A DNA stretch of 64,000 nt, from positions 372,001 to 436,000 of the forward strand of contig JAPDOI010000121.1 in assembly GCA_029168955.1 (NCBI GenBank), read 5' to 3'. The translations under genes were made by a program, and so were the position numbers. Within the stretch, counting starts at the first letter, position 1. Each line of letters starts with the position of its first letter. The notes below the pieces were generated by a model. That model ran no database searches. It was not told the DNA's origin and was given only the letters and a program-made list of their open reading frames with translations. The stretch comes from Aplectana chamaeleonis. Taxonomy: Eukaryota > Nematoda > Chromadorea > Rhabditida > Cosmocercidae. This document shows, piece by piece, positions 35,830-47,523 of the stretch.

Positions 35830-37293
35830 CAGTGCGTTGCAAAATTTGATGACATACCCCAATTTTCGCGGTCCTTACTTCGCGTCAATTTTGGAGGCAA
35901 ACGGTAAACGCCAGTCTATACAGCACCCTCAAAAACAACTGGGTACGAATCTTCATGTAATAAGAGCAACTAGTGGGAAACTTTCAACGGAAATTGTCGA
36001 ATATGGCCGTTGCAAAATTATATGGCGTAGCTGGAGTTCTCGCTGAAACATTGATTTTACACATTTTGCTTCAGTTCTTTCAAGGCTAAAACCATTTGAA
36101 ATATCAAGTTAGAAGTCCTCAGATCTGAGCAGACCCACTTCAAAAACTCTGTCTTTCTGTGTTTCAACTCAGCTTTTTGTGAACGCCCCTTCCAATCTGC
36201 GCCCATTCGGTTAGAACGGCCAGTTCAAGCTGAGCCACACGCTCGTATTGTCTGACCCGATTCTCAAGATTATCTCACACGTTTTCCACTGGGATGAGGT
36301 CTTGCAAGCCGGCGGGCCGTTCTAGAAAATTGTCATGGTTGGCCAGAGCCCAAGCTTGCTTCGACCTACTGACAAGAAGTGAAGGCGAATACGGACTAGA
36401 AAGAACTGGGAATGATTTTCCGACACATTCAGATAATCTGTGAAATTCATAGGTCATGTCGTAAAAACCTGGTCCAGCTGCTTCACCACCTGAATCCGAA
36501 CCCACCCAATATTCTTTCTCCTCCAATGTTCCTACTCGAGGGTCGGGTCTGTGTGTGGATCCTTCGAAATCCTTTTTTATCGGTTGAAAGCAAGTTCAAT
36601 CCGAACGATCCTGATAAACACTATTCTATTTATTCGTTTTGACTTAGTATTCCAAGCATTGGAGAGATCTACAGAAGGACTCACCCCTATCCTCGAGTAG
36701 TAACTCTGGAGGGGATTTCACGTGGAATGAATAATGTGTTGCTCCTGATTCAGGTGGGGTCCTGATTCCAATTTTTTTGGAACGGCCGGCCGGCTTGCAA
36801 AACCTCAATCCGGGGAAAAACGTACGACACACTCCTGAGATTTTAATCTGCATTCAGATCAGACAATGCGAGCGTGTGGCTCAGCTTGAACTGGCCGTTC
36901 TAACCGAATGGGCGCAGATTGAAGAGGCGTTCGCAAAAAGCTTAGTTGAAACATGCTAAACAGAGTTTTTGAAGTGGTTCTGCATCCAGACAAATCCGAA
37001 GACTTGTAACTTAATATTTCGGATGGTTTTAGCTATGAACGAACCGCAGCAAAATGTATAAAATCAAAGAGTCAGCGAGAACGTCAGCTATGCGATATAA
37101 TTTTGCGGCGGTCATTTTCGAGAAATTCCTTTGCCAGTTACCTCCACACTAGTTGCTCTAATTTCATGAAGATTCGTACCCAAGGGTTTTCGAGGATGCC
37201 GTATCGATTAGCATTTACCGTTTGTCTCCTTGATTGACGCGAAGTTCGGAACCGCGAAAATTGGTGTGTGTCATATAATTTTGCGACACACTG
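35830..37293. mobile_element. Tc1-like transposon: inverted duplication of its 3' half
   Basis: The ends CAGTGCGTTGCAAAATTTGA (35830) and, reversed, CAGTGTGTCGCAAAATTATA (37293) are flanked by TA on both sides, as in the Tc1 family. The reverse-complement relation continues to a centre near 36615, so both arms are about 680-790 bp. Both arms carry the end of a transposase gene reading toward the tip: LERPAGLQ..I/NP..ENV (family SPDLNPIENVW block) at about 36275-36325 on minus and 36777-36840 on plus, followed by LEL..L..EWAQI. The left arm has about 108 extra bp near 36320-36460. The 5' half of the gene is absent, so it cannot encode a transposase. Confidence 0.8.
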
Positions 37294-39808
37294 TATATGA
37301 CGCAATGTTGAAATCGCTGGAAAGAGGCTTATCACTGGAATTCGCTCAACTGATTTTTGAGAAAGGGAGAATTGATTGCTGATCAGAAATGTGATCCTTC
37401 AATTCAATCGAAGTGCACCTTTCATCCAGGTGAATCGTGAGAAATGAAAAGGTGGCCGACATGCATAGGAAAGCTATTCTTCACGAGCTCAGAAAAATCA
37501 AAACTTTTTTATTGGCTCTGGCGAGTAACTTGCTAGTCGTGCTGTAATGAGTTGAGTGAATCTTGCCCACCAGGTGCTATTAACAAATCTGTTAACTGTT
37601 GGCAACAACCCCTGACCAATATACTTCCAACTCTACAGCACGACTTGTATTGTCCCCTTGTAAAGTTTAGTCTAGCGAATGGACAAGGCGGGAAAATGTT
37701 GCCCGTTTATGTCGCATTTTAAAGGCAGTGGTCGCGATGAAATATGCTCGTATTCTTTTCATCTCTAAACCCCCCTCTGGATTTAGAGTAGTAGGCTCTA
37801 TAAGAAAAAATCGCAAAAAACCGCTGTTTCGGGCCAAATTTCAAGCCTGATCTTTCCTGTCTTTTGATGGTGGACGATCCCACTCCACATCATCGGCATC
37901 GATGATCTCTAGTATCAAGAACATCAGCTGGCTTGAAATAGAATTTCAATATATTTATTCACTCATCTAGTAAAAAACATTGACTGAAGTGAATTCTTTC
38001 CTTGTTCAACTGTTTTCATTAGGTGAATTTGCCTTTTATTCCTTCCTCTGAATGTCGATGATTTTTGACTGCTCGTTATGAGACTGCGATCTTCTTGGGC
38101 AGCGCTGTGCACGTGTGCACGAACTGATATCTTTGGGTCCTAGAAAGTCTAATTCTAGCACGTTTTTGATCGCGCAACCTTTATAGTTTTTCAGCTATTT
38201 TCGATCTAAGCTTATTTTTGTAGTTTTTTTCGATAAGGTTCTCCATTTCACACTTAGTATCGAAACGAGGTTCGCAATTATTCGTCCGTTTACACCTCCG
38301 CCCGCATACTTGCTATTCCATCCGTCTCGCATTCGCTGCCTCACCCCTTCGCTCCGCACACCCACGTTGAGGGATCAGAAGAATTGGCACAGTGCAAATC
38401 AATTCTGAACAATGTTTCGCAATATGGAAGAACGGAGGAATACGTTTCGTTTGTGGAATTCTACAAAAAAAAACTCGGCATCCAGAGATCAGAATTTTCG
38501 TTTCAGGCATTTGATGCAATTAGAGGTCAGAAGATAATCAGACGTAACCAAGAACCGAGTCTACGCGTTAAACGTTCAGTATCGTTTGCTTTTTGTTAAA
38601 TTTCCCTGTGCCATGCTCAATTTGAAGAGTCACCAATTGTCTCATGATGTGCCACCATCACACAACCGACAGTTGCGACCATTGCCTGTAATAACTCTTT
38701 CGTCATATCTCAATCAGCTTAGGGCGACGGGAAATTTTTCCCGTCCTTATCCTGATTTTTAAATGTTTGGGAAGCGTTCATATTCCATTCGGCATAGTTT
38801 CTCAGCAATTCTCGTTTGTTCTTTTTCATTTGCTTCTCTATTCACTAAACATTCTGATCGGAAAGACGACAACAAGAAGAGTGGTGCCCATTCGCCGCTC
38901 TACGAACCAATTGTGTTCGATTATCACGGAAATTTTCGTTACATTCTGTTTTTTTGTAATTGATATCATTGTCAAGAATTTACTCTTTCACTGTTAATCT
39001 AATCATCAGTTACTTCATGGTCTGATTTTATTTTCTAAAGCTTTTGTCGGACGCTCCATATAATTTTCCACTTGCCATGTTCTGCTCTCAGGCTCTGAAA
39101 AAAAGATTATTTGCTGTGAATTTTCCTGTTTTTCTATCTTCTTGAATTTCCTTTCTGATTTCGTTAGTTCCAAACCTCATCACAGTGAAGGAAATTCAGA
39201 AATCACAAAAACTGCGCGCATTGATGTTCGCATGCATTGGAAGTTCGAAAGATAACTAAATCCGAAAATGGCAATTTAAAATCCACGAAATGATTATACG
39301 AGGCAGTCTCTGAATGATTGAGCCGTCAAAATATTCTGGCGCGTTCTCTCATATATAGTGATCTTTGTCCTTCGACACGTGTGCTTAGACGCGAGGATTT
39401 AATTGCACCGCTTCCGTCCGCTTAGGAGGCCCGATTCCGCGCGTTCACAGGAAGCTTTTCCGGAACAACAAAGACAATTCAAGGTGTGCTAACAGAAGGG
39501 TAAGGGGAGTTTCAAGGAACGGCAGAGTTCTGGGCCTATTTCTGACTCAAAGCTGGGGGGAGGGAAGACGCAAATCACGGCCGTTTTATGTTCTTGGTCA
39601 GGCAATCACCTGAGCTATAAGCCAGCCAAACCACTGATTGTCATGGCTTCCAAGGGTGTAGTTTGGTGCAGCGACGCCTTTTGGGTGCAATAACAAGGCG
39701 AGAACGCTCTACCGTAACCCATAAGTGGGGCGAGAAGCATTTGCGAAGCCACAACAATTCAGAAACTTGTCAACGCCGCAATTTTACCTAAGCGTTGCTG
39801 TATTTATA
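37294..39808. other. gene-free DNA with a lone family A end
   Basis: TTTTAAAGGCAGTGGTCGCGAT at 37716-37737 is a family A left end without a partner. A block around 38270-38370 (TTCGCTCCGCACACCCAC) recurs at 3290-3308, marking a dispersed repeat. No gene is supported in the remaining sequence. Confidence 0.4.
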
Positions 39809-39896
39809 TACCAGGCTGTTCGATAAGTTTTGTCATGCGATAAAAAAAACACAAATTTATGGCTCAAAAAACACTTTATACTTCAGTATAATCTCC

Positions 39897-40911
39897 CTAA
39901 ACATTCATACACTTGAAAAAAAAACAAAAACAAATTTGATCCAAAAAAAATCCAAGTCCCATCCATAAAAAATCGATGAATCGACGCACAAAATTCACTT
40001 TATCCTTTTTAAAACGCTCGAAATCATGCTGAGAAAGTTGCATTCGAATGTGTTTTTGTTCAATTGTTAGCGAATGCGGCACCCATTGTGCACACATCTT
40101 TCTAAAACCCAAAATGTCACTTGAAGGCACAGGACACCCAAAAAATTAATTTTGAGATTTCTTGCTTGTCTTGGAGAGAGTAACTCGCAGATCACAGTGG
40201 TATGCCTGAAATCGTCCAAGACCCCCTAGGAACAGAGTTATGACTCCTTGAAGATGCCTATATTTTGAGGAACGAGTTGTCTCAGGCCTGTATTTCTCTT
40301 GATTCGCAGTCTCTGCACGCGAGCAAAACAGGATGAGGATATAGATCGGAAAGGGAGTAAAGAACGGAGACTCGTTGGAAATCATCCATCCATCGAGCCG
40401 CTACCGAGTTCGAAAATCTGTTAGTGGGTCGGGCCTGTGGTGGTGAGCGAAGGGGGTCGGGCCTGTGGTGGTCGCTTATAGCTCGCTTATTTGGAAGAAT
40501 TGAGATCTCGCATTTGGCACGTGTTATATGGAAGGACTCTTCTACACAATTACATGAAAATCTAAAAATTCATAACTGGGGGTGTACTGTGCCTCTAAAA
40601 TAAGGCTCACACTGTCTAGTGAGATGTGTAGAGCCTCTACTGAATCTCTCTCAGTCAATCGATGATCTTCCAAAACCATATCCTGCATTTTGGCCTTCTG
40701 GTGCTGATGTGCTTTTTGGTCGTCCTTCACGTGGATCGTCTTCAAGGCTTGTACGACCACGTTTAAATTCAGCAACCCATCTTTCTTCTGTTCTAGTTGT
40801 AGGTGAACAATCATTATACACTTTCAAAACTTGTTCGTGAATTTCTCTTGATGCTACACCTTTCAAAAATAAGAATTTTATCACTGCACGATATTCAATT
40901 CGCTGTGACAC
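39897..40911 (-). pseudogene. mariner transposase relic, catalytic domain deleted
   Basis: On the minus strand from ATG at 40911: MSQRIEYRAVIKFLFLKG opens the helix-turn-helix region, followed by RGRTSLEDDPREGRP and, after a frame change, MVLEDHRLT..EAL.IS near 40650-40600. A family B element interrupts the gene there. It resumes at 40130 with ILGFRKMCAQWVPHSLT, the linker region, then QLSQHDFERFKKDKVNFVRRF. After this the catalytic D..D..D domain is missing, and a short C-terminal tail (KCMNV) joins directly. Broken and not functional. Confidence 0.85.
40121..40599. mobile_element. family B element nested in mariner
   Basis: Ends GAAGGCACAGGACACCCAAA and GGGGTGTACTGTGCCTCTAA. It is closely related to 20585-21076 and sits between two parts of the mariner transposase, so it is younger than that mariner insertion. 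Confidence 0.8.
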
Positions 40912-41152
40912 GGCGACACTAAATGACTAGTAAACAAAGAGTGAATTGACAGATTGAATGAAATTCCACATACGTTCATTTGAAGAATGCACCAAAAAAC
41001 CAAAAAATTGGGCTATTAACAAAGCCCTCTCTTATCGAACGACAAAACATATCGAACAGCCTGGTAAGGGTGTGGCGAAAGTTCTTACACTCAGATAATG
41101 TTCCGCAATAACGGTCCATTTAAACATAGAAACTAACCGTCTTCACAGCATT

Positions 41153-41670
41153 TTATTGAACTCTCCTAGAACCGTGAACACCCGATCGAATTGAAAAGCT
41201 CCGCCTTTCGCTCAAATACAGGCTAATTCTCTTTGGGAACGCGTCTACGGCGGCACTCAGATAGTTGACTTCAATAGCGTCCCATGCTTCCTTTAAACTC
41301 CGACGTAGAGAGTCCAAACTTGGGTGACGCTTAGCACTTTCCATCAAATTCAGAACTGACCACACAGAGTGCTACATGGGATTGAGGTCTGGACAATAAG
41401 ACGGCCACTCCTCCGATGAGATGAACCCCGGTAGGTTGTTTTTGCTCCACCACTGTACGACCTTCGCCTTATGGGCTGGTGCAGTACTGCTGATAGGTCC
41501 AGTTTCGATTTCCACAGTGAGATTTGACCCATGGGAGGACTTATTTGATGAGGATGTCTTCCAGGTGGTTTTTCTTATTCACTTTGACGCCCTTATTCAC
41601 ACGTTGATAATTTGCCATGGGCAGAAAATTCTCACTCAGGAATTATCCTGTTAATGTTGCGCTTTAGCCT
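41153..41670 (-). pseudogene. Tc1-like transposase C-terminal relic
   Basis: On the minus strand the order of Tc1-family motifs is visible across frame changes and stops: VNKGVKVNK near 41610, then KAKVVQWWSKNNLPGF (about 41425-41475), EEWPSYCPDLNPM (family SPDLNP block, about 41385-41420), a stop, then VWSVLNLMESAKRHPSLDSL and LKEAWDAIEVNYLSAAVDAF up to the stop at 41153. The terminal repeat on the 3' side is not visible before the neighbouring mariner end at 41064. It is a decayed copy, independent of the element at 35830. Confidence 0.85.
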
Positions 41671-42139
41671 ATTGAGGCAAGTTAAAACTGTTCTACGTTT
41701 ACTATGTTAATACGCGTATGAACCGGAAACTTGAAGCTTCTCCGAACGATTTATTTGATTTATTTCACGGTAGAATCGTGTGAAAGACAAACAACAAATG
41801 CAACACTTAAACGGCAAGTTAATGTGACTAAATATAGTAGGACAACAATAAAACATATGGATAAACTAAGAAATGGATAATGATAGGTGGGCTTATGGCT
41901 GCCTTTGTTATTGGCTATATATAGAACTCGTTTCGCTTCACTAAACGAAAGACAGAATTCGCCGGCCCCTCTCCATCAACAATGTGTAGCATTCGTTTGG
42001 CTTCGTCAAACGATATACCGGCTTTGCCAGTACTCCTCCATCAACAATGTGGAGCATTACTCTAGCCCAAAGACAGCGTCCGCGCAGAAAACCGAAATTG
42101 GTTTTTTTTTCCTTCCCAATACAATGTTTGCGATATATC

Positions 42140-42354
42140 ATCATCAGAACCCATCTCCGTCTTGCCCTATCGAGATCGAAAACTTGTCGGTGGGCGTTAC
42201 CCATTTTTTTTGTTTTCTGGGGGCGTGGTCGACATTTTCCTAGCTTTTTCTCGCTTGTTTGAGCGAACTGAGATTTTGCGCTTGACAGTGTTTCTATACA
42301 CGCCGGCCGGAGTATAATATCAAAAATCACCACTGAGGTTGGACTGTGCCTTTA
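42140..42354. mobile_element. family B element, right-end fragment
   Basis: The text from CTTGTCGGTGGGCGTTACCC to GAGGTTGGACTGTGCCTTTAA matches the right half of 32909-33289. The left part is lost. Confidence 0.65.
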
Positions 42355-42359
42355 ACGGC

Positions 42360-42540
42360 GAAAGCTCAAAAGGTCTAATTTGCACCAGCCAGTGTGGTCC
42401 CACCGCGATCCGTAGTGAGGAAAGTTTGAAGTTCCTAATTTGCATCAGCTAGAAAGGTCCCACAACGATCCGCAACAGCGAAACTTGAGAGGACACAGTA
42501 TGCAACAGTCAGGGTTGTCCCACCATGATCGCAATGCTGT
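42360..42540. repeat. three tandem 60-bp units
   Basis: Units at 42361, 42421 and 42481 start AAAGCTCAAA, AAAGTTTGAA and AAACTTGAGA. They share TTTGCA(C/T)CAGC, GGTCCCACCGCGATCCG-like cores and the exact 60-base spacing. They are about 65-75% alike by eye. Stops occur in all frames, so this is not a coding repeat. Confidence 0.75.
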
Positions 42541-43944
42541 GTGCGCTCCTCCTGAATCCCACTCATTTTCTACGACCTTCACGTTGTTTATAAAACAACA
42601 GCGCGCCCTGACAGATAGTGTCGAAAATTGCAGGAATTTTAAAGAGCCGGTCAGACAGACGTCGGCCAGACATGGGTCCGACGAGCCAGACACTCGGTAA
42701 AACACACCACCGCCCCGATTGCCATATGTAAGGACCTTCCGAGTATTGATCTGATGCTGATATTCTATGTACCTGTTTAAACTTCAGAAGAAATTATTTT
42801 CTTCTTATTACGTTTATGCACCCAAAGGTGTTTGTCTTCACGGTGATTCAGTCAGTGTTATATGAACTTTCCTTGCTCAGGTATTGGTGTTACATGGTCT
42901 ATTTCGGAACAAATAAATCTTTCCAATTTTTTCAAACACATACTCAGAAATGATCTGCGCTCGACGTGTGGTTCAACATACCACTGTTCGGCTACTAGTA
43001 AAAAGCTTCACACATTTAGATCCCGAAAAGCACGAAGTTGTTGTTTGTGGATGAACTAACCCCTTGGGAGGTAATGTGTATCCATGTCATAGCAGCGAAG
43101 CGATGTCATAGTAGAACCAATGACACAAGGAAAGGTTTCAGAAAGCCGGGGCAATGCGCACGTGTTTATCCTCCAGATCCTGGAAGGTTGCGACTATGAC
43201 ATTGCACATATCTTTAGGGTATGGGTAGTAAGTGATACGGTTCGTCTAAAGGCGAGGACAAAAAATCTACACTCCCACTCGCAGGACTTGGTCAAAAGGC
43301 ACGCGAGGACTCGTTTCCGAGTTTTTGTTGTGCTTTTTCAACAACTTTTTTCAATATGAGCTTTTTTCGAATATGAACGTTTATTTGAGATCCACATGAG
43401 AAGGAAATTCATAAATATAATGTCTGCTAAAGCTAGGATTCAAACAAACAAGTTTGAAATGTGAATTCAAGATAGTTAAAATACACATAATGCTATGCAG
43501 ACGCATAATGTATTTGCATACATTATGACTTACTATTAACTTTGCCTTTCTTATTAAGATCTGGGACATTTTTTCAGACCCGAAAAACATTCAATTTGGA
43601 GGAAGTTGGTAAAAAAGGACGGTTAGGACGCTTAAACGCGTCCCGTAATGATGCGAGACAGTTAGCATAGACATCAGAACTCTGATTCTCATCGGTCAAC
43701 GCAAGCATTGAGATGGCTGTTTCACTTTGCGGTCAGAAATCAGTGCCCGCGCTGGATTTTCAGGGGTAACCGAAGGTCCTCTATCGATTGGAGTCACTTG
43801 TACAGTCTCTTACCAATTTCCGCAAAAAATTCAATAAATTCGATAATCCCATAAAATTGATAAAATTCTGGGGTTGTGATTTTTGCTGATGGAGGATTCT
43901 TAAAAGCGCATAACTGTTAATTTTGAACACTGATTTCCTCTATC
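42541..43944. other. gene-free DNA
   Basis: No gene, RNA gene or clear repeat is supported. The last exon of the cotransporter gene could lie in this or the neighbouring intervals, but I found no matching coding text. Confidence 0.35.
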
Positions 43945-44915
43945 TTCTTCTTATTCAGCGTTTGTCCCGCTTGGAAGCAGGTTTCGCTTTTCTTGAACGT
44001 TGCCGCCATTTGACTTTGTCGCTCGCGTTTTCAGGATGGAGGCCTGCAATTTTCATATCGTTGTGCAAGACATCTGGCCATCTCTGCTTAGGTCGCCCTC
44101 TTGGTCGCTGGCCCGTCACTTGGAACTGCATAGCCGCTTTCGCTATCAAGCATTCTCCCGCTCGCAGAGCGTATCCATCTCATCTTAGGCGATGTTCGCG
44201 AAGTTTGTTCGAAATGGGCGCAACACCAAATCTCTCACGCTCATCTTCATTCCGAAGTCTGTCCAATTGGGTCAGCCCACCACTTCACCACAGCATCCTT
44301 GTTTCCATAACGCTGAGCCGTTATCCTGCTTCCTTCGTCATTGGACAACAATATGTGCGACGCGCCTCACAACCGAACGATAAATGTCTGGCTTGAGCCT
44401 GTCGCAAACGTTTTTATCGGAGAGTACTCCACTCGCGGTGCGCAATTCAAGATAGCAGCATTGATGTGTGCGTCAACTTCAGCCTTCAACGTCCCAGAGT
44501 CGGTAAGCGTCGATCCAAGACATCGAAACCTATATGCTTTTGTCAAGACAGTGTTGTCAACTCGGATTTAATCATCCCAACTCGCATTTGTCATGTATTC
44601 GGTTTTCTTCTTATTGAGTCGCAGGCCGAATTCTGCCAGTCTCTCGTGCCAAGCTCGAACACGTGATTGGAAATTTTATATGTCATCCGAGGCTAGCATA
44701 TGTCGTCAGCATACAACAGTGTCCAAGGGGCTGAACGCTGCAGATCTCGTGTGATGACATCCATGACGATGATGAAGAGCAAAGGGGAAGGGCGGAGCCT
44801 TGATGAACTCCTTCAGTGATTCGAAAAGGCCTTGATGTTCCTGCCACTGATTTTCTTCGACAAACTGAAATATTATCACACTTCGAGCTTTGACCGATGA
44901 GGTTGAGAGGTTTGT
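43945..44915 (-). pseudogene. RTE-type LINE, 5'-truncated reverse transcriptase
   Basis: On the minus strand, with several frame breaks: GVHQGSALSP-like text near 44790-44820 (partly shifted), LLYADDICLASDD with the catalytic YADD codons at 44702-44713, RLNKKKTEYMT near 44600, FRCLGSTLTDSGTLKAEVDAHINAA near 44470-44545 and, at the C terminus (44149-43955), FQVTGQRPRGRPKQRWPDVL and KWRQRSRKAKPA. This order is that of RTE-clade reverse transcriptases. Endonuclease and N-terminal reverse transcriptase are missing, as expected of 5' truncation, and an AGAAGAAGATAG tract follows at the 3' end. Confidence 0.88.
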
Positions 44916-45094
44916 GCAGCGAAATATACTAGAATGCAAAAAAAAACAGGAAACAATGTTTATTAGGAAAACATAACAACAATCAATCACATAATGATAA
45001 GTGAAAAGTTTCAATGCAGTAAGTCATGGGAAAAAAGTAAGCTCGTTCGAAGGTTAATTGCACCACGTTGTGTCATCTCGTAAAACTGAACATA

Positions 45095-46029
45095 TTGGGT
45101 TGGGGAATAAGAATAATTTGGCAGCAATTTTGCTTCTGCACTTTTTTCTCGCTACCTCTTACTTAGTGCAGAAAAGCGTGGGTATGCGTCTGCAAGCGCA
45201 TTTCTTCTTCTATATAAGGCTCCTTGTGGCTTCTCGTTGAACTTGACCACCTTCGAAATCCACAGTTAAACGTAGTATGTTGTCCAAGAAGTAAGTATTA
45301 ACAAATCGGCAACACGTTTATATTCGTTCACTGCTGAACCACCAAATCGGTCATGGTTGATTGAAAAACTGGTCGCCTTTAAGGGCTAAAATATAGCATC
45401 AGAACAGGTCAGAGGAAAGCCTTCAATGGCGTGAATTTCGCAATTTAAAAAAAAATGAAACTTCTACAAATTCCTTTCTAGGCGAAGACATTGAGGCCTC
45501 AACCTCCACAGTTCAGCACAGCGGGGTATTCCCCAGTCAACTATATACATATTCCGCGAATTATCGACTAAAAATGGATTTTCGGTTAATTTTCCCCAAT
45601 TTTTCCGATTTTAGAAGAAATGGCGATAATCGACAAAAAAACTATATTTGATTGCAGAACACCTCGCAGCACTCGACTGTGAGGTTGATGCGTGAGAGAA
45701 ATTGTGAAGGTTGCAATAAAAAATGCTAGATACACCCCAATGAAGAATCCATCTGAAAGAACCAAATGTTCACTTATCTACGAATGGTTCGGTGCTTGGA
45801 TAAGGACCGAATATAAACGTTCGGTCGATTTTTGAATGTTCATTATTGAACACACGCTACACTTAGGCGTGCAAGTCGAAGCAGATCAAGTTTAACGAGA
45901 AGCGACAAAGAGATTTATATAGAAGAAATGAGCTTTCAAACGAATACCCACGCTTCCCTGAACTGAGCGAAAAAATAGCGAGAGAAAAGTGCACTAAGAA
46001 AAACGTTACGAACTTATACCCCAACCCAT
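45095..46029. mobile_element. mariner-ended non-autonomous element with ~160-bp inverted repeats
   Basis: TTGGGTTGGGGAATAAG at 45095 and its mirrored partner ending at 46029 are flanked by TA. The arms continue inward about 160 bp: CACTTTTTTCTCGCTA, AAAGCGTGGGTATGCGT, CATTTCTTCTTCTATATAAG and TGGCTTCTCGTTGAACTTGA all recur reversed near 45890-46000. Each arm therefore carries a TATATAA box. The core of about 600 bp has no transposase signature. Confidence 0.75.
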
Positions 46030-47149
46030 TATGTTTAATGCATAATATAATAACTTTTATAAATGGAATAATATGCTTCGCGAGAGATCGCTGTGTTTTC
46101 AAGGGAAAACGGGGAAAATTCCGTGTCGATATGTCGATCGTTCAACAGGAAGAATCATGAATCAATGCTGATCACCTCTTTACCGCTGCCACCAATAAAC
46201 AACACTCGCTGGAGATTTTCTGTCAGTACATCGAGATATACCTAGAAGCAAAAATCAGACTGATCCTTGAAAGTGATCGTCACGGAGACACAGAGTTTAA
46301 TGAGGTTGCGAGACGCAGCGGCAGGACACGCGGCTGTCCCAAGAAACGGTCGAGCCCGCTTCTCACTCAAAGCCCATCAAGCCAGTATGGGTTAACCTCA
46401 CATCACGTCACTATCATCTAGGCGGCATTCACAGCTCATTCGCAGCGCAACGCGACGTTATAATTAGCCTACGTTTCGATCAAGCGACGTGGCGCCGCGT
46501 CGTTGCTAGGTGTTCACAGTAAAGAGGTGCGATACATTCGCAATGACGGTTGATGCTAAACAGCGCGCAGATTGCGCTGGGCGCGGCGGATTGTGCCAGT
46601 ACCTGCACCGCGACCCCATCGCTGCGACGCAAGTATGCACTAGGCCTAACCTACTGAATTGGTTCACCTATTTCTTAATAGTGTCACAGCATTTCAAGTT
46701 CAAATTTCTCCTCGCCTGCTGGTTCGGCGCCGATTGGTCGTCGGCAAAGTTTCCCACATTCGTTTCCCTTTCTCCAGCTTCCGCTACATGTATAAGCCTA
46801 ATCTCGTTTGATTTTTCGCTTTGCTCAATCGTCCCACTCTCCGCTGTGTCTCTTATAGTCACTCCGTAAATATTGGATTCTAGCGCCTTCGGCATCCCTA
46901 TGAGATCGCTGCGGAGCAGAAGAAAAGATAAGCTTTAACACCAGGGGTCGCAGCCGCTGGTAGGGACCCTAGTTGTCTCAGTATTCTCGAAACTAATACA
47001 TGGACTTCGTCACAGCCACATGCCTGCAACCCCTCCGAGTTCGGAAAAGTTGGTATCGCGGATAAAAGTTGGTATCTATGGATAAATTCATCGTATTAGA
47101 CTCTTCTTTTTCTTCTTCCGCAGCCTCAAAGTGGTTTTTGTTATAGGTT
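46030..47149. other. gene-free DNA
   Basis: No domain-bearing frame was found. The 119-residue plus and 75-residue minus frames between 46510 and 46895 overlap each other and show no family signature. This would be intronic or downstream of the cotransporter gene, depending on where its last exon lies. Confidence 0.35.
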
Positions 47150-47523
47150 TTAAAACCGGGCGACCATTACAGGATTCGTCCAAAGGTCCATTGTAGTCAG
47201 AGAGGCAGGTCTCTCCATGCACATAAATAAATGCGCTGTCTCGTGTCCTGGATCACCACAGTCCGGGCATGCGTCAGTTCGGCTATTGTCGATTTTGTCG
47301 ACGTAAGACATAAACAATATAGAGTGACCACAGCGCAGCGAGGCAAGAGCACTTCTGGCTTGCCTGCCGAGCTTGAACTTGGACTCGCAAACCTGAGGCG
47401 GTGCTTCTGCCAAAATAGTGTTCACAGCCACTTTCTAAAGATCTCCGCGAGCGAACTGGGCGTGCTCACCACACTTTTCCATGTTAGGGTCAGCCCATCT
47501 CTGTATATCCACCATACGAGGAG
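47150..47523 (-). pseudogene. non-LTR retrotransposon C-terminal fragment
   Basis: On the minus strand VNTILAEAPPQV leads to RQARSALASLRCGHSILF, then ACPDCGDPGHETAHLFMC, which has the C-x2-C-x4-H-x4-H-x3-C zinc-knuckle-like arrangement, and LDLWTNPVMVARF before the stop. This order closes the open reading frame of Jockey/CR1-like LINEs (family knowledge). A stop lies upstream at about 47440. It is unrelated to the RTE-type fragment at 43945. Confidence 0.75.

Larger units (their letters stand above)
39811..41064 (-). mobile_element. second mariner, internally deleted and split by family B
   Basis: The ends CCAGGCTGTTCGATAAGTTT (39811) and, reversed, CCAGGCTGTTCGATATGTTT (41064) lie between TA dinucleotides. 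Removing the family B insert at 40121-40599 leaves about 775 bp against about 1.3 kb for a full mariner, so roughly 500 bp are missing. It is oriented opposite to the first mariner and belongs to a different subfamily by terminal sequence. Confidence 0.85.

Noticed and set aside
42360..42540. Regularly spaced repeats, considered as a CRISPR-like array
   Set aside because: The units are tandem with no spacers, are diverged and lie in eukaryotic DNA.
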